A DNA stretch of 64,000 bases from Paenibacillus sp. ACRRY (GCF_022346995.1 NZ_JAKRNM010000005.1:328625-392624); one strand, 5' to 3'; numbered from the stretch's first letter, positions 55,009 through 63,923 are shown. The notes: generated by a model from the letters alone, not told the origin. Translations and numbers: made by a program.

Positions 55009-55240
55009 TCGTTTATCACCCTCCAGTACAGATCATGCTGATGCAGACCTGGTCGTCATTGATACATTTATGAAGCAGGGCCTGGATATTATGAAAGACA
55101 GGGGGATCGGCGGGAGCAATGGCTTGTCTGTGCCGCAGACGCTTAAGACCAGGACGGTGATGAAGACGTTTTTGTCATTTGCTCGGTTTTGGTTTGGAAC
55201 AGAAGGATTGACGTACATCGAATTTCATAGTACCCTGTTA

Positions 55241-55258
55241 TTGTTTCGTATGAAACAA
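55241..55258 (+). promoter_or_regulatory. MarR-type operator upstream of the nitroreductase gene
   Basis: TTGTTTCGTATGAAACAA: both 7-bp arms, TTGTTTC and GAAACAA, are exact complements. It lies 46 bp before the nitroreductase ATG. The same arms recur before the marR gene. Confidence 0.65.
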
Positions 55259-55304
55259 AATTAGCAAGCGGTATACATACTTATTCAGAAATGAGGAAGT
55301 TCAT

Positions 55305-55865
55305 ATGACAATAGCCGATACGATTCGCTCTCGACGAAGTATCCGCAGCTTTAATGCACAACCGGTGTCCACGGACTTAATTGTTGAATTGCTTAATGAT
55401 GCGGTCTGGGCACCTAATCATGGCATGCGAGAACCATGGCGTTTTATTCTCGCGGAGCGTGCAGAAGCCAAAGAACATGTGGCCGGCCTGATGCTGGAAT
55501 CGGTGCAAAACATGAAATTGATGAAGTTGATGCCCGGCAAACTGCAGCAGGCGCTGAAAAATAAGTTCAGCCGTATGCCTGCGCACCTTATTGTGGTAAT
55601 GAAAAATGAAAAGGATCACCATAAGCAGGAAGAAGACTATGCGGCTGTAAGCTGCGTTATTCAGAATTTTCAACTACTTGCCTGGGAACAGGGCCTAGGT
55701 ATGATTTGGTCGACGATGGAATACATTCATTCCCCCATTTTTTGTGAGGGTTTGAGCGTAAAGACAGATGAGCGAGTCGTCGGTGTGTTGCATATGGGGT
55801 ACTTCGACAAAACACCGAAACCCAAGTTGCGCACATCTGCCGAACAAAAGCTCACCCTGCTGTAA
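55305..55865 (+). CDS. Nitroreductase family protein
   Basis: A 186-residue FMN-binding oxidoreductase: TIRSRRSIRSFNAQPVS at the start, DAVWAPNHGMREPWRFILAE for FMN, and an active-site region LLAWEQGLGMIWSTMEY. Similar to YdjA/YfhC-type nitroreductases. GAGGAAG precedes the ATG at 55305. An operator shared with the downstream marR gene indicates control by that repressor. Confidence 0.88.
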   Translation: MTIADTIRSRRSIRSFNAQPVSTDLIVELLNDAVWAPNHGMREPWRFILAERAEAKEHVAGLMLESVQNMKLMKLMPGKLQQALKNKFSRMPAHLIVVMKNEKDHHKQEEDYAAVSCVIQNFQLLAWEQGLGMIWSTMEYIHSPIFCEGLSVKTDERVVGVLHMGYFDKTPKPKLRTSAEQKLTLL

Positions 55866-55880
55866 TCCCTGAACAGGAGT

Positions 55881-55926
55881 TTGATATATCGCATCCATTC
55901 TGATTATATTGTTTCAATTGAAACAA
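55881..55926 (+). promoter_or_regulatory. marR promoter with perfect palindromic operator
   Basis: TTGATA (55881-55886), 18 bp, TATATT (55905-55910), then the 18-bp perfect palindrome TTGTTTCAATTGAAACAA (55909-55926) overlapping the -10 end and start point. Confidence 0.7.
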
Positions 55927-56000
55927 AATTCGGTGTATAATAGTTGTTATTCAAGCCTAGCTTGCATAATAGACCGAGACAAGAAAAGGTTGGGGGAACT

Positions 56001-56543
56001 ATGGATCAGGAACAGACGGATCTGCGTTACATTTATGGGTTGTTTATTAAGCTTTTGCATCAAAAAGAACAAAAGGATGACCAGGAAAATCTATTTTTCA
56101 TGAATATTATTCGCAAGACTCTGTCGTCAGACGCAGCTATGAACATGACGGATGTGCATGTGATTGCGTGTATTGGGGAACACGAACCCATTAATTTGAC
56201 TTCCATAGCAGAACGGATGGAGCTCAGCAAGGGAAACACCTCCAAAGTGGCCCACAAACTGCTGAAGCAAGGATGGCTTCGAAAAACACAGTTAAATGAC
56301 AACAAAAAGGAGATTTATTTCCGGTTAACCTCACCAGGCAAAAAGCTGTTTCACGTTCATGCCGATCTGCACGAAAAGATTGAGAATCAATTCCTCCGTT
56401 TTCTGGGGGAATATAACAAAATGGAGCTTGAATTCTTAAAGAGATTTGTGCTGGATTTGACACGTTTCTATGAGCAGTTGGATACTCGAAGTTTAATGGA
56501 TGGCCTGGAGGAAGAGAGCGATCTGACAGGGAACAAAACTTGA
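56001..56543 (+). CDS. MarR-family transcriptional regulator
   Basis: A 180-residue winged-helix regulator: NMTDVHVIACIGEHEPINLT, recognition region MELSKGNTSKVAHKLLKQGW, and wing RKTQLNDNKKEIYFRLT. The C-terminal helices (about 115-165) supply the dimer interface. ATG at 56001 follows GGGGGAAC; the longer frame has no site. A perfect operator over its promoter and a matching one before the nitroreductase gene indicate autorepression and control of that gene. Confidence 0.9.
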   Translation: MDQEQTDLRYIYGLFIKLLHQKEQKDDQENLFFMNIIRKTLSSDAAMNMTDVHVIACIGEHEPINLTSIAERMELSKGNTSKVAHKLLKQGWLRKTQLNDNKKEIYFRLTSPGKKLFHVHADLHEKIENQFLRFLGEYNKMELEFLKRFVLDLTRFYEQLDTRSLMDGLEEESDLTGNKT

Positions 56544-56553
56544 ATAGAGAGGA

Positions 56554-56571
56554 CCCCGTGGCGACACGGGG
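56554..56571 (+). other. Stable GCGA-loop hairpin after marR
   Basis: CCCCGTG and CACGGGG enclose the tetraloop GCGA. There is no T-run, so it is probably a 3' stabiliser or weak terminator. Confidence 0.4.
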
Positions 56572-56606
56572 AGAATGTTGCTTGCTAAGTAAAGTATTTC
56601 GAGTTG

Positions 56607-57488
56607 TTAATCGCTTTTTTGATTTCCACTTCCTGTAGGTACTGATAATAGAAACTCTTGCTCATATATTTCATGGACTCTCTTCAAAATGAAGGGGCCT
56701 TGATCTTTAAAACGGAGTTCAGTCGCTTTGTTTTTAATCAAGAACGTGCCTGATTTGTGAGTGGTCTGTGAAAATGCAGCATTATACAGTAACGAAGCAC
56801 CGTGACTGGGAGGAGGAAAGAACAGTTTCATGACGGGCTTGATATAAAAGGGCAAACCGGATCTTTTGCTGCCGCGTAAAGTATTGTTTCCGCCAGGGTC
56901 TACACTCAGAAGACGAATACCGTCTGACTTAGCAGCATCAGCTACCTCGCGTGTCCATAAGGAGAGGCCAAGCTTCGAGGTGGCATATGGACCAAACAGC
57001 TTTTTGAATTCAGTTGGACGTTCCAGAATGTCCAGGTTGAACTGGCGGACCATACTGAATGCACTCGTTGAAGTATTAACAACGGTCTTGAAGGTGCTTC
57101 TGCGTATAAGATCATATAACTCCATATAAATGATATATGGAACGATGGTTTGAAGTTCGAAGTGCATTTCATGCCCTTGGTCAGAAAAAAGGAGCTCGGC
57201 CGCACTGCCCCCTGCGTTATTAAAGAGGACATCAATCGTATCCAATTGGAGTTTAATCTGATCGAGGGCGATTCTCAGACTTTCGTAGTTGGTCAGGTTA
57301 GCTTGAACCAAATGAAGCTGACCTGAACGTAATGCACGTTGAATATCGCCTTGCTCTGCCGGAAAAGGTGAACGGTTAAGGCCAACGACCTGCCATCCTT
57401 CGGCCAATAACGAGCGGGTCAGTTCGAGGCCAATTCCTGAACTTGATCCCGTAATCAGCGCGGTGCGTAGTTGGTTTGGTTTATTCAT
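56607..57488 (-). CDS. SDR family oxidoreductase
   Basis: A 293-residue classical-type SDR: ALITGSSSGIGLELTRSLL for NADP, VLFNNAGGSAAELLF, the catalytic Ser in VNTSTSAF and Tyr-x3-Lys in GPYATSKLGLSLW, then VDPGGNNTLRG. The C-terminal 60 residues are longer than usual. Substrate unknown. AGGTAAC precedes the ATG at 57488. It is divergent from a MerR-type gene, and its promoter has the 19-bp spacer and dyad of MerR targets. Confidence 0.88.
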   Translation of the reverse strand: MNKPNQLRTALITGSSSGIGLELTRSLLAEGWQVVGLNRSPFPAEQGDIQRALRSGQLHLVQANLTNYESLRIALDQIKLQLDTIDVLFNNAGGSAAELLFSDQGHEMHFELQTIVPYIIYMELYDLIRRSTFKTVVNTSTSAFSMVRQFNLDILERPTEFKKLFGPYATSKLGLSLWTREVADAAKSDGIRLLSVDPGGNNTLRGSKRSGLPFYIKPVMKLFFPPPSHGASLLYNAAFSQTTHKSGTFLIKNKATELRFKDQGPFILKRVHEIYEQEFLLSVPTGSGNQKSD

Positions 57489-57539
57489 AGTTACCTCCAG
57501 TATGTTGGGAATGACAGAACGAATCTGTATGCTGCGCTC

Positions 57540-57570
57540 ATTCTATAATTTGGAGTCGACTCCAAGTCAA
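57540..57570 (-). promoter_or_regulatory. MerR-type promoter of the SDR gene
   Basis: On the minus strand TTGACT (57565-57570), 19 bp, TAGAAT (57540-57545). The spacer contains the perfect 16-bp palindrome TTGGAGTCGACTCCAA (57550-57565). A 19-bp spacer with a dyad is the hallmark of MerR-activated promoters. Confidence 0.8.
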
Positions 57571-57631
57571 GCGGTTGGATCGAATGAATTTTGAACGACC
57601 ATGTTGATTGGTTTTAGGGGATGAATCCGGC

Positions 57632-57662
57632 TTGACTTGGAGCTGACTCCAAGTTGTAAGAT
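57632..57662 (+). promoter_or_regulatory. MerR-type promoter of the merR gene
   Basis: TTGACT (57632-57637), 19 bp, TAAGAT (57657-57662). The arms ACTTGGAG (57635-57642) and CTCCAAGT (57647-57654) are exact complements around CTGA. Same sequence arms as the divergent SDR promoter. Confidence 0.8.
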
Positions 57663-57693
57663 GAAGGTATGAGGATGAGGGAGGCTGAGACGG

Positions 57694-58128
57694 ATGAGTA
57701 ATGAGGCATTATATTCTATTAAGGAAACAGCGGAGAAGGCGGGATTAACGGAAGATACGATTCGATATTATGAGAAGATTCAGCTTCTGCCCCGGGCAGA
57801 TCGGAAGGCGAACAAGCACCGTGTATACCGTCAAGAGGATATTCGAACCATGAAGCTCATTTCTTGTCTGAAAAAGACAGGTATGTCTCTGGAGGATATG
57901 AAGCCTTACCTGCACATGTCGATGGATTCGAATCTGGACGAATTCCCGGAAGAGCGTGAGATGCTGGTGAGTCATCGAATGAAAATAGAAGCGCAGATTG
58001 CCTCGCTGCAGCAAGTCGTTGATTTTATAGATGAGAAGCTGGAGAAGCGGAGCATGTTTCCCGATGAGTGTCCTATAACTGGAGAGAATCAGCTGTCGGT
58101 TTTTGAGAAAAAGAACATGTTCTCCTGA
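57694..58128 (+). CDS. MerR-family transcriptional regulator
   Basis: A 144-residue regulator. The HTH reads LYSIKETAEKAGLTEDTIRYY, followed by the wing EKIQLLPRADRKANKHRVY typical of MerR proteins, then the dimer helix from about 75 to 120. Two Cys near the end (FPDECPITGE) and one at 54 do not form a known metal site, so an organic or redox signal is possible. The promoter is of MerR type, so it controls itself and the divergent SDR gene. Confidence 0.92.
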   Translation: MSNEALYSIKETAEKAGLTEDTIRYYEKIQLLPRADRKANKHRVYRQEDIRTMKLISCLKKTGMSLEDMKPYLHMSMDSNLDEFPEEREMLVSHRMKIEAQIASLQQVVDFIDEKLEKRSMFPDECPITGENQLSVFEKKNMFS

Positions 58129-58205
58129 CGGGTAACCCCTCCTATGCTGGGAGGAACTCTTTTGGTATATAATAGAACCAATTATACGAAAAGAGGAATA
58201 ACACG

Positions 58206-59108
58206 TTGACTCTGCAACAATTAAAATATGTGATTGAAGTTGCCACGCGCGGTTCCATGAATGAAGCGGCCAAACGGCTTTTTATCTCCCAGCCCAGCCT
58301 ATCGAACGCGATTCGCGATCTGGAACAAGAGATGCGTATTACCATTTTTGAACGGACAAACAAGGGAATCTCTCTGTCCAAAGAAGGCGTGGAATTTCTG
58401 AGTTATGCCCGGCAGGTCGTGGAGCAGGCAGAATTGCTGGAGAATCGTTATTTGAATGCCAAGCCCTCTCCGCAGCATTTCTCGGTATCAACCCAGCACT
58501 ATGCGTTTGCCGTTAATGCTTTTGTACGTCTGGTACAGCAGTATGGTCAGGATGAATATGAGCTGGCACTGCGGGAAACGAAGACATATGAAATTATCCA
58601 GGATGTTAAGAGCCTGCGAAGTGAAATTGGGATTCTGTATTTGAACGAATTCAATGCCAAGGTCATTAACAAATTATTAAAGGATGCCGGTTTGGTGTTC
58701 ACAAGCCTCTTTACAGCCAAACCGCACATCTTCATCAGCGTGAAGAACCCGCTGGCTAAGCAAGCATCCGTGGCGATTGAGCAGCTTAAGGACTATCCTT
58801 ACCTGTCATTTGACCAAGGGGAGTACAACTCTTTTCATTTTTCCGAAGAGATTCTGAGTACGTTATCCCATCCCAAGAGCATCCAGGTCAATGACCGGGC
58901 GACGTTGTTTAACCTGCTGATTGGTCTGAATGGTTATACGATATCAACAGGTGTACTCAGTGCTGATTTGAACGGAAATGAGATCATTCCTGTTCCGCTG
59001 GAGTGCGAGGAATCGATCAATGTGGGTTGGATCAGCCACAAGAGCACCTCTCTCTCCAATCTGGGTGTAGAATATGTCAAAGCATTGCATGAGGCCATAG
59101 AGTCCTGA
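58206..59108 (+). CDS. LysR-family transcriptional regulator
   Basis: A 300-residue regulator. The winged HTH (1-60) reads MTLQQLKYVIEVATRGSMNE then AAKRLFISQPSLSNAIRDLE. The effector domain (about 90-295) has the two-lobed periplasmic-binding-like fold (EIGILYLNEFNAK, KDYPYLSFDQGEYNS). The start is TTG at 58206 after AGAGGAA. No divergent target gene is present; the adjacent MerR and methyltransferase-like genes are candidates only by proximity. Confidence 0.9.
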   Translation: MTLQQLKYVIEVATRGSMNEAAKRLFISQPSLSNAIRDLEQEMRITIFERTNKGISLSKEGVEFLSYARQVVEQAELLENRYLNAKPSPQHFSVSTQHYAFAVNAFVRLVQQYGQDEYELALRETKTYEIIQDVKSLRSEIGILYLNEFNAKVINKLLKDAGLVFTSLFTAKPHIFISVKNPLAKQASVAIEQLKDYPYLSFDQGEYNSFHFSEEILSTLSHPKSIQVNDRATLFNLLIGLNGYTISTGVLSADLNGNEIIPVPLECEESINVGWISHKSTSLSNLGVEYVKALHEAIES

Positions 59109-59213
59109 TTATACGGACAAGTTGGGTATTTCCAGAAAAGATGAGCGAACCTGTTCCAATCCCGTATTGGGGTTTGTGAATATTAAAATGTATAAGCTTA
59201 TCTCCAGTCATTC

Positions 59214-59249
59214 AAAACCGTTTCCGGGTAACCCTGAACGGTTTTTTAT
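59214..59249 (+). terminator. Terminator after the lysR gene
   Basis: AAAACCGTT (59214-59222) pairs with AACGGTTTT (59237-59245) with an inner GGGT/ACCC, then T-run. Confidence 0.85.
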
Positions 59250-59340
59250 CATTTTTATGGAGTGCGACGATAGAGAATTGTTATAATGAAAAATAGTTTT
59301 ATTTGCACGTAGTGGATGGAACTTGAGAGGAGTATGGCTC

Positions 59341-60084
59341 GTGAGAGTTTTATATCGGAATATGAGTGAGCAGCATGCGTTAACCGTATATGATACAACC
59401 AAGCTTTATGGGGAAAAAGGGCATTTCCGGGTTTTGGAGTTTTCGAACGAGGCTGTTCAGGGAGCCATGGATCTCGATGAGCCTTCACGAATGCTGCTTG
59501 AATACCCAAGGGCGATGGTTCATTTAATGGAGCGGAATACGCCTGAATACGAAAAGGTTTTTGTAGTGGGGCACGGCATTGGTACGCTCTCGACTTATCT
59601 GTCAAACCGCCAGGTGAAGATCGCTGAGTTAGACGAAGAAGTGGTTGAATTAAGCAAGACTCTCTTTGGATATGAGGGCAGTGAAGTCATGGTGGGAGAT
59701 GGCCGGGAGCTGCTGCAGCAGGAACCACCTGGAACATATGATTATATTATTGTCGATGCATTTACCGCAACAGGAACGCCGAAGCAGTTTACCTCCAGAT
59801 CTTTCTTCACGATGGCTCAAAGCAAGCTGCGATCTGGTGGGAGCATACTGTTGAATGTATTCGGACGTGCGGGCAATGACAGGCTTGTAAACGCGGTATA
59901 TGCAACGATGGCTGATCAGTTTAATTACACACGTTCATTCGCTCTACCTACGGAAACGCAGGAAGAGATACAGAATCGAATTCTGGTGGGAAGCAATGCT
60001 CCTATTGAGTTCCAATCGCGCTTTATGGCTGGGTTTGTGGAACAGGAACCCGGAGAAGGATACATTATCGAAGACCAGCTTTGA
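59341..60084 (+). CDS. Spermidine-synthase-like methyltransferase-fold protein
   Basis: A 247-residue protein with the spermidine synthase/SAM-binding fold: VFVVGHGIGTLSTYLSNR (motif I, with His where GxGxG is usual), VKIAELDEEVVELSKTLFG (acidic loop), VMVGDGRELLQQ and YDYIIVDAFTATGTPKQF. An N-terminal beta strand region precedes it. Whether it makes a polyamine is doubtful because motif I is altered and no speE partner (speD) is near. GTG at 59341 follows GAGAGGAG at 8 nt. Confidence 0.8.
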   Translation: MRVLYRNMSEQHALTVYDTTKLYGEKGHFRVLEFSNEAVQGAMDLDEPSRMLLEYPRAMVHLMERNTPEYEKVFVVGHGIGTLSTYLSNRQVKIAELDEEVVELSKTLFGYEGSEVMVGDGRELLQQEPPGTYDYIIVDAFTATGTPKQFTSRSFFTMAQSKLRSGGSILLNVFGRAGNDRLVNAVYATMADQFNYTRSFALPTETQEEIQNRILVGSNAPIEFQSRFMAGFVEQEPGEGYIIEDQL

Positions 60085-60249
60085 TCCTGGAGAAGAAGAC
60101 AGACGCCTGATTTATGAAGTTAGTCATGGAGTTGTCAATTTTAATTGAAGAAATTGTAAAATATTCATACAAAATTAATACATTCATAACAACTTTCGTA
60201 TAGAATAGAAGGAATATGCCTTTTCATGAAAATCCGGGGGAAAGCAATA

Positions 60250-61869
60250 ATGATCGCAAAGAACAAAGCATCCAGATGGCGAAGACAAGCGAGAAAGTAT
60301 AAAAAAATCAGCCTTCCCGCCTTGCTCAGTGGGCTGGTCACCATTTCGGTGCTGATGACCTTAACTATCATGTTTATTTCGTCTTATACAACGCAGAAGC
60401 AGTCTCTCATTGATAATACCTTATCTCTTAATTATTCAAGCGCAGCTCAAATGAGTCAGACACTGGATTCGCTATTTCAGTCCATGCAGAACAGCTTGAA
60501 ATATGCTGCAGACTATTTTCCGCAGATGGACTATTCAGATACGGAAAAATTGGATTCAACGCTCGAATTGATTCAAAGCAGCAGCAACTATTTTAACTCC
60601 GTAGCCCTTGTGGACGAGAAGGGTTTGGTACGCAGTATGTCGCCGTATTCGGCTTTATCTGTCGGAGTGCATGTTTCATCAGAGGCAGCGAAAAAAGCGA
60701 TGGAACTTAAGGCGCCTTATATATCCGAAGCATACCAGACCCCTAGGACGAAGCGCAGAAATGTTTTTGTCAGTGAACCGATCTTTGATGCAGCTGGACA
60801 ATTTAAGGGGACCATTGGCGGTAATATTTATCTGCAGGAGAATAATATCTTGAACCTCTCTTTTGGAAGTCAGCTCAGGACAAGCAATGGTTCATATTTT
60901 TTTATTGTCGATGCCAAGGGTACGCTTCTATTTCATCCAGATACCAAAAGAATTGGTGAGAACATCAGTAAAAATGAAATTGTACAGAAGTTGCTGAATG
61001 ATCAAACCGGTAAGGAGCAGTACAAAAATCTGGCCGGCATAGATTCCCTTGCCGGATATCAGAAAGTGCCTGCTACCGATTGGGGGGTCGTAGTCGTATC
61101 TCCAACCCAGACCGTGTATGATCAGCTGAATGAGCATATTCGCATGTTGTTGCTGTATACTTCGGTTCCGTTTCTCATCCTGACCCTGATTGTCATTCGG
61201 GTAGCGCGGAAGCTGGCGAGTCCGTTTGTATATCTCGCCGATCTGGTTAATCAGGTAGATCAGGGAAAAGTGGACCTGCCAACGATGAAACCGCATTGGA
61301 ACAGGGAGGCCGATTTGCTAACACGCACGGTTTTGGGTGCATTGGCGAATTTTCGCAAGCAAACGGACCAGCTTACCTATGATGCCAGAACGGATGTACT
61401 GACAGGCATGACGAATCGCAGGACATTTGAAGAAGTCATTCAGCAATGGATTGATGAACAGACGCCATTCTCGATTATTGTTCTTGATATCGACCGCTTC
61501 AAATCCATTAACGATACGTACGGACATCATGCTGGAGACGAGGTTCTGAAGCATATTGCAGATCTGATCAAGCTAGCCGTTCGGCCGCAGGACGTGAGTT
61601 CTCGCTTCGGCGGGGAGGAGTTTGTCGTGCTGCTGCGCCATACCGGGGCTGAAACGGCCTATCATATTGCCGAGTTTATCCGTGTATCGGTTGAGGAAAG
61701 TATCATGCCGGTAGAACGCTCCGTGACGATTTCGGCAGGGGTTGCCGAATATCCGCTGCATTCATCTTCAGCGACGGAACTGTTCCATCTGGCCGACACG
61801 GCTCTGTACCAAGCGAAGGAAGAAGGGCGCAATCGTACCGTGACCATTCAGACCATAGAAAGGTCATAA
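60250..61869 (+). CDS. Membrane diguanylate cyclase with dCache sensor
   Basis: A 539-residue protein. TM1 lies at about 20-50 (LPALLSGLVTISVLMTLTI), an extracytoplasmic dCache domain at about 50-300 (SYFFIVDAKGTLLFHPDTKR, ATDWGVVVVSPTQTVY), TM2 at about 300-325 (LLLYTSVPFLILTLIVIRVA), a HAMP-like linker, and GGDEF at about 375-535 with DIDRFKSINDTYGHHAGDEV and RFGGEEFVVLL. The active site is intact. ATG at 60250 follows GGGGGAAAG; the upstream ATG at 60226 has none. A second cyclase besides the one at 5425. Confidence 0.9.
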   Translation: MIAKNKASRWRRQARKYKKISLPALLSGLVTISVLMTLTIMFISSYTTQKQSLIDNTLSLNYSSAAQMSQTLDSLFQSMQNSLKYAADYFPQMDYSDTEKLDSTLELIQSSSNYFNSVALVDEKGLVRSMSPYSALSVGVHVSSEAAKKAMELKAPYISEAYQTPRTKRRNVFVSEPIFDAAGQFKGTIGGNIYLQENNILNLSFGSQLRTSNGSYFFIVDAKGTLLFHPDTKRIGENISKNEIVQKLLNDQTGKEQYKNLAGIDSLAGYQKVPATDWGVVVVSPTQTVYDQLNEHIRMLLLYTSVPFLILTLIVIRVARKLASPFVYLADLVNQVDQGKVDLPTMKPHWNREADLLTRTVLGALANFRKQTDQLTYDARTDVLTGMTNRRTFEEVIQQWIDEQTPFSIIVLDIDRFKSINDTYGHHAGDEVLKHIADLIKLAVRPQDVSSRFGGEEFVVLLRHTGAETAYHIAEFIRVSVEESIMPVERSVTISAGVAEYPLHSSSATELFHLADTALYQAKEEGRNRTVTIQTIERS

Positions 61870-61901
61870 AGAGGCCGGGAATCCCGTCTGTGATACACTA
61901 T

Positions 61902-61941
61902 AAAAAAGCTGATCCCTTGTGAGAAGGAATCAGCTTTTTTT
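61902..61941. terminator. Bidirectional terminator
   Basis: AAAAAAGCTGATCCCTT pairs with GAAGGAATCAGCTTTTTTT with a mismatch; T-runs on both strands. Lies between the cyclase and the convergent hxlR gene. Confidence 0.9.
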
Positions 61942-61948
61942 GCGTTCA

Positions 61949-62311
61949 CTATACTTCCTGTGACTTGGCCTGAACGACTTCATTCGTATAGGTTTCTCCC
62001 CAGTCCCGCATGCTGAATATGATCGGACGGAGCGTTTCCCCAAATGGCGTAAGTGAGTATTCCACTTTGGGTGGCACTTGAGGGTAGATTTCTCGGTGTA
62101 CGATCCCGCTGCTCTCCAATTCTCTTAATTGCAAAGTGAGCATCCGCTGCGTAATGTCGGGAAATAATTTGCGGAGTTCATTAAAGCGCAAGGAACCCGA
62201 AAACAAATGATACAGAATGGCTCCTTTCCATTTGCCTCCAATAACACTAAGTGTAACTTCTACGGCGCAGCCATAGGGTTTAGGGCATGTCTCGGTTGAG
62301 ATTTTTTTCAT
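61949..62311 (-). CDS. HxlR-family transcriptional regulator
   Basis: A 120-residue winged-helix regulator: TCPKPYGCAVEVTLSVIGGK with the family Cys near the start, WKGAILYHLFSGSLRFNELR, DITQRMLTLQLRELESSGIV (recognition helix) and VEYSLTPFGETL (wing). Cys8 and Cys14 might be redox-sensitive as in HypR and YodB. GGAGGTG precedes the ATG at 62311. A GTAC-TAC-GTAC dyad lies 43 bp upstream. No obvious target beside the oxidoreductase gene at 62529, which is on the same strand further upstream. Confidence 0.9.
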   Translation of the reverse strand: MKKISTETCPKPYGCAVEVTLSVIGGKWKGAILYHLFSGSLRFNELRKLFPDITQRMLTLQLRELESSGIVHREIYPQVPPKVEYSLTPFGETLRPIIFSMRDWGETYTNEVVQAKSQEV

Positions 62312-62353
62312 CTATCTGCACCTCCGTCAGCTATGTGTATAGTATCAATTTAA

Positions 62354-62364
62354 GTACTACGTAC
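62354..62364 (-). promoter_or_regulatory. Candidate HxlR operator
   Basis: GTACTACGTAC: two GTAC tetramers around TAC, 43 bp before the hxlR start. Short, so tentative. Confidence 0.3.
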
Positions 62365-62456
62365 CCAAAATGTGTGTATATTCTCTTCAAAGCATACCAT
62401 GTCTGATTCGGATTATAAACCCTGGATAACGGATCAATGAAAAGGTGCAGTTTATA

Positions 62457-62491
62457 GTGAAAAACCCGTTTTCGCTATACGAAACACGGGC
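62457..62491 (-). terminator. Terminator after the Gfo/Idh/MocA gene
   Basis: On the minus strand CCCGTGTTTCG pairs with CGAAAACGGG around TATAG, then TTTTTC. Confidence 0.8.
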
Positions 62492-62528
62492 TGAGATAAG
62501 ATTCAGGGTATACAGTAGCAAGTATATG

Positions 62529-63521
62529 TTAGACCAGTGAAGACAAGATGGTATCACACAGAGCCATCGTTCCGATATTATCCTTGCCGCTTGAATGCGG
62601 AAGCGAATTATTGTGGCAGCATGACATGAAATGTGCCATCTCGCCTACAAATCCACGAAGGTAGAGATCGCGGTATGCGCCAGACATGGGAGAGGCGGAA
62701 GGAGTAAAGACCGTATCCTGCTCTTCAAGTGACTTCCAGGGAAGGTTGTCCGAGGTACGAGAGTGATGAACGGTAAGTGTATTCATTTCATCTGCTGATG
62801 CAAAACCGTGATCGAAAGTAACCAATACACTTTCGCTTTCGCGTGACCATGCACTCATGCCTGCGAAGTAGGCACTGCCCACGACACCGTTATCAAATTT
62901 CAGGGAGATGCTCTGATTGATATGTTCCCCATCCTTAACTGTGGTACCCGTCACTTGCTGTACTTCGCCGAAGAGGAAACGCATCAGATCGATCATGTGG
63001 ATGGCAGCGAGTTTCATAAACTGTTCTTCATTTTTGCAAAAGGGAGTACTATCAACAGCAAATTTCATCTGAAATGAACGTGTTCTACCCATCGAACCGC
63101 CATCAATCAGTTCTTTTAATTTCATATATACAGGTGCATAGCGTTTCATGAATCCGACCATCAATACAACGCCTGCCTTTTCGGCTGCATCTGCAATTTC
63201 GGCAGCTTCTCTGGCAGTCCAGCCAAGGGGTTTGTCAACATAGACATTCTTGCCCGCCTTGATGCATTCCATAGCGAGAGATGTTTGATCCTGAGGTTGA
63301 GCTACCACAACAACGTTGTTGCAGTCTTCGTTTTGCAGCATTAGAGTTGCGTTATCATATGCTGACCCCGTACTGCCGTATCGCAGCAAGGCGGCTTGAG
63401 AACGTTCGATACTGCGAGTGGAGATGGCCTGGATGGTAGCACCTGCTTCTACAGCAGATGGGTATATATTGGTCGTTGCATGAAATCCGGCACCGATAAA
63501 ACAAAGATTCGTTTGAGTCAT
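62529..63521 (-). CDS. Gfo/Idh/MocA family oxidoreductase
   Basis: A 330-residue NAD(P)-dependent sugar-type dehydrogenase. The N-terminal Rossmann part begins CFIGAGFHATTNIYPSAVEA and has the family motif YVDKPLGWTAREA (EKP is DKP here, keeping Lys). The C-terminal alpha/beta domain has KLAAIHMIDLMRFLFGEV with the catalytic His. The substrate (an inositol, sugar or similar polyol) is not predictable. ATG at 63521 has GAAGGAG 7 nt before it; an ATG at 63527 is too close. Monocistronic. Confidence 0.9.
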   Translation of the reverse strand: MTQTNLCFIGAGFHATTNIYPSAVEAGATIQAISTRSIERSQAALLRYGSTGSAYDNATLMLQNEDCNNVVVVAQPQDQTSLAMECIKAGKNVYVDKPLGWTAREAAEIADAAEKAGVVLMVGFMKRYAPVYMKLKELIDGGSMGRTRSFQMKFAVDSTPFCKNEEQFMKLAAIHMIDLMRFLFGEVQQVTGTTVKDGEHINQSISLKFDNGVVGSAYFAGMSAWSRESESVLVTFDHGFASADEMNTLTVHHSRTSDNLPWKSLEEQDTVFTPSASPMSGAYRDLYLRGFVGEMAHFMSCCHNNSLPHSSGKDNIGTMALCDTILSSLV

Positions 63522-63622
63522 AACCATTCTCCTTCTTCAATGATATCTGGTGCTAACGATAGGAGGTTTTTTATTTCTATAAAAGGACATATGTCCTATA
63601 AATTTCAGATCATAAAAAAGTA

Positions 63623-63651
63623 TTGCATTCTTCTTCCAGAGCCTGTATACT
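63623..63651 (+). promoter_or_regulatory. Promoter of tRNA-Leu
   Basis: TTGCAT (63623-63628), 17 bp, TATACT (63646-63651), about 70 bp before the tRNA. Confidence 0.65.
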
Positions 63652-63721
63652 CTTAATTACGGTGAAACGAGAAATTGAATAACCGGATGCTTTTCATCGA
63701 GGATGAGAAGATACATATTAT

Positions 63722-63806
<85 letters not shown>

Positions 63807-63814
63807 TCGAAGAG

Positions 63815-63858
63815 AAAAAGGTTCGAAGATTGCTTTTGCAATCTCTCGAACCTTTTTT
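63815..63858 (+). terminator. Terminator of tRNA-Leu
   Basis: AAAAAGGTTCGAAGATTGC pairs with GCAATCT plus TCGAACCTTTTT around TTTT, with a small bulge, then T7. Confidence 0.92.
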
Positions 63859-63923
63859 TATTTTTCTACGAATTTGAAATGACCTGAAACAGGCTTTGAT
63901 TATGTGTCCTCTTGGTTCAGTTG

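Noticed and set aside
54734..55264. 176-codon plus-strand frame opposite the oxalate decarboxylase-like gene
   Set aside because: Mostly antisense to the bicupin; the part beyond it has no motif or ribosome site.
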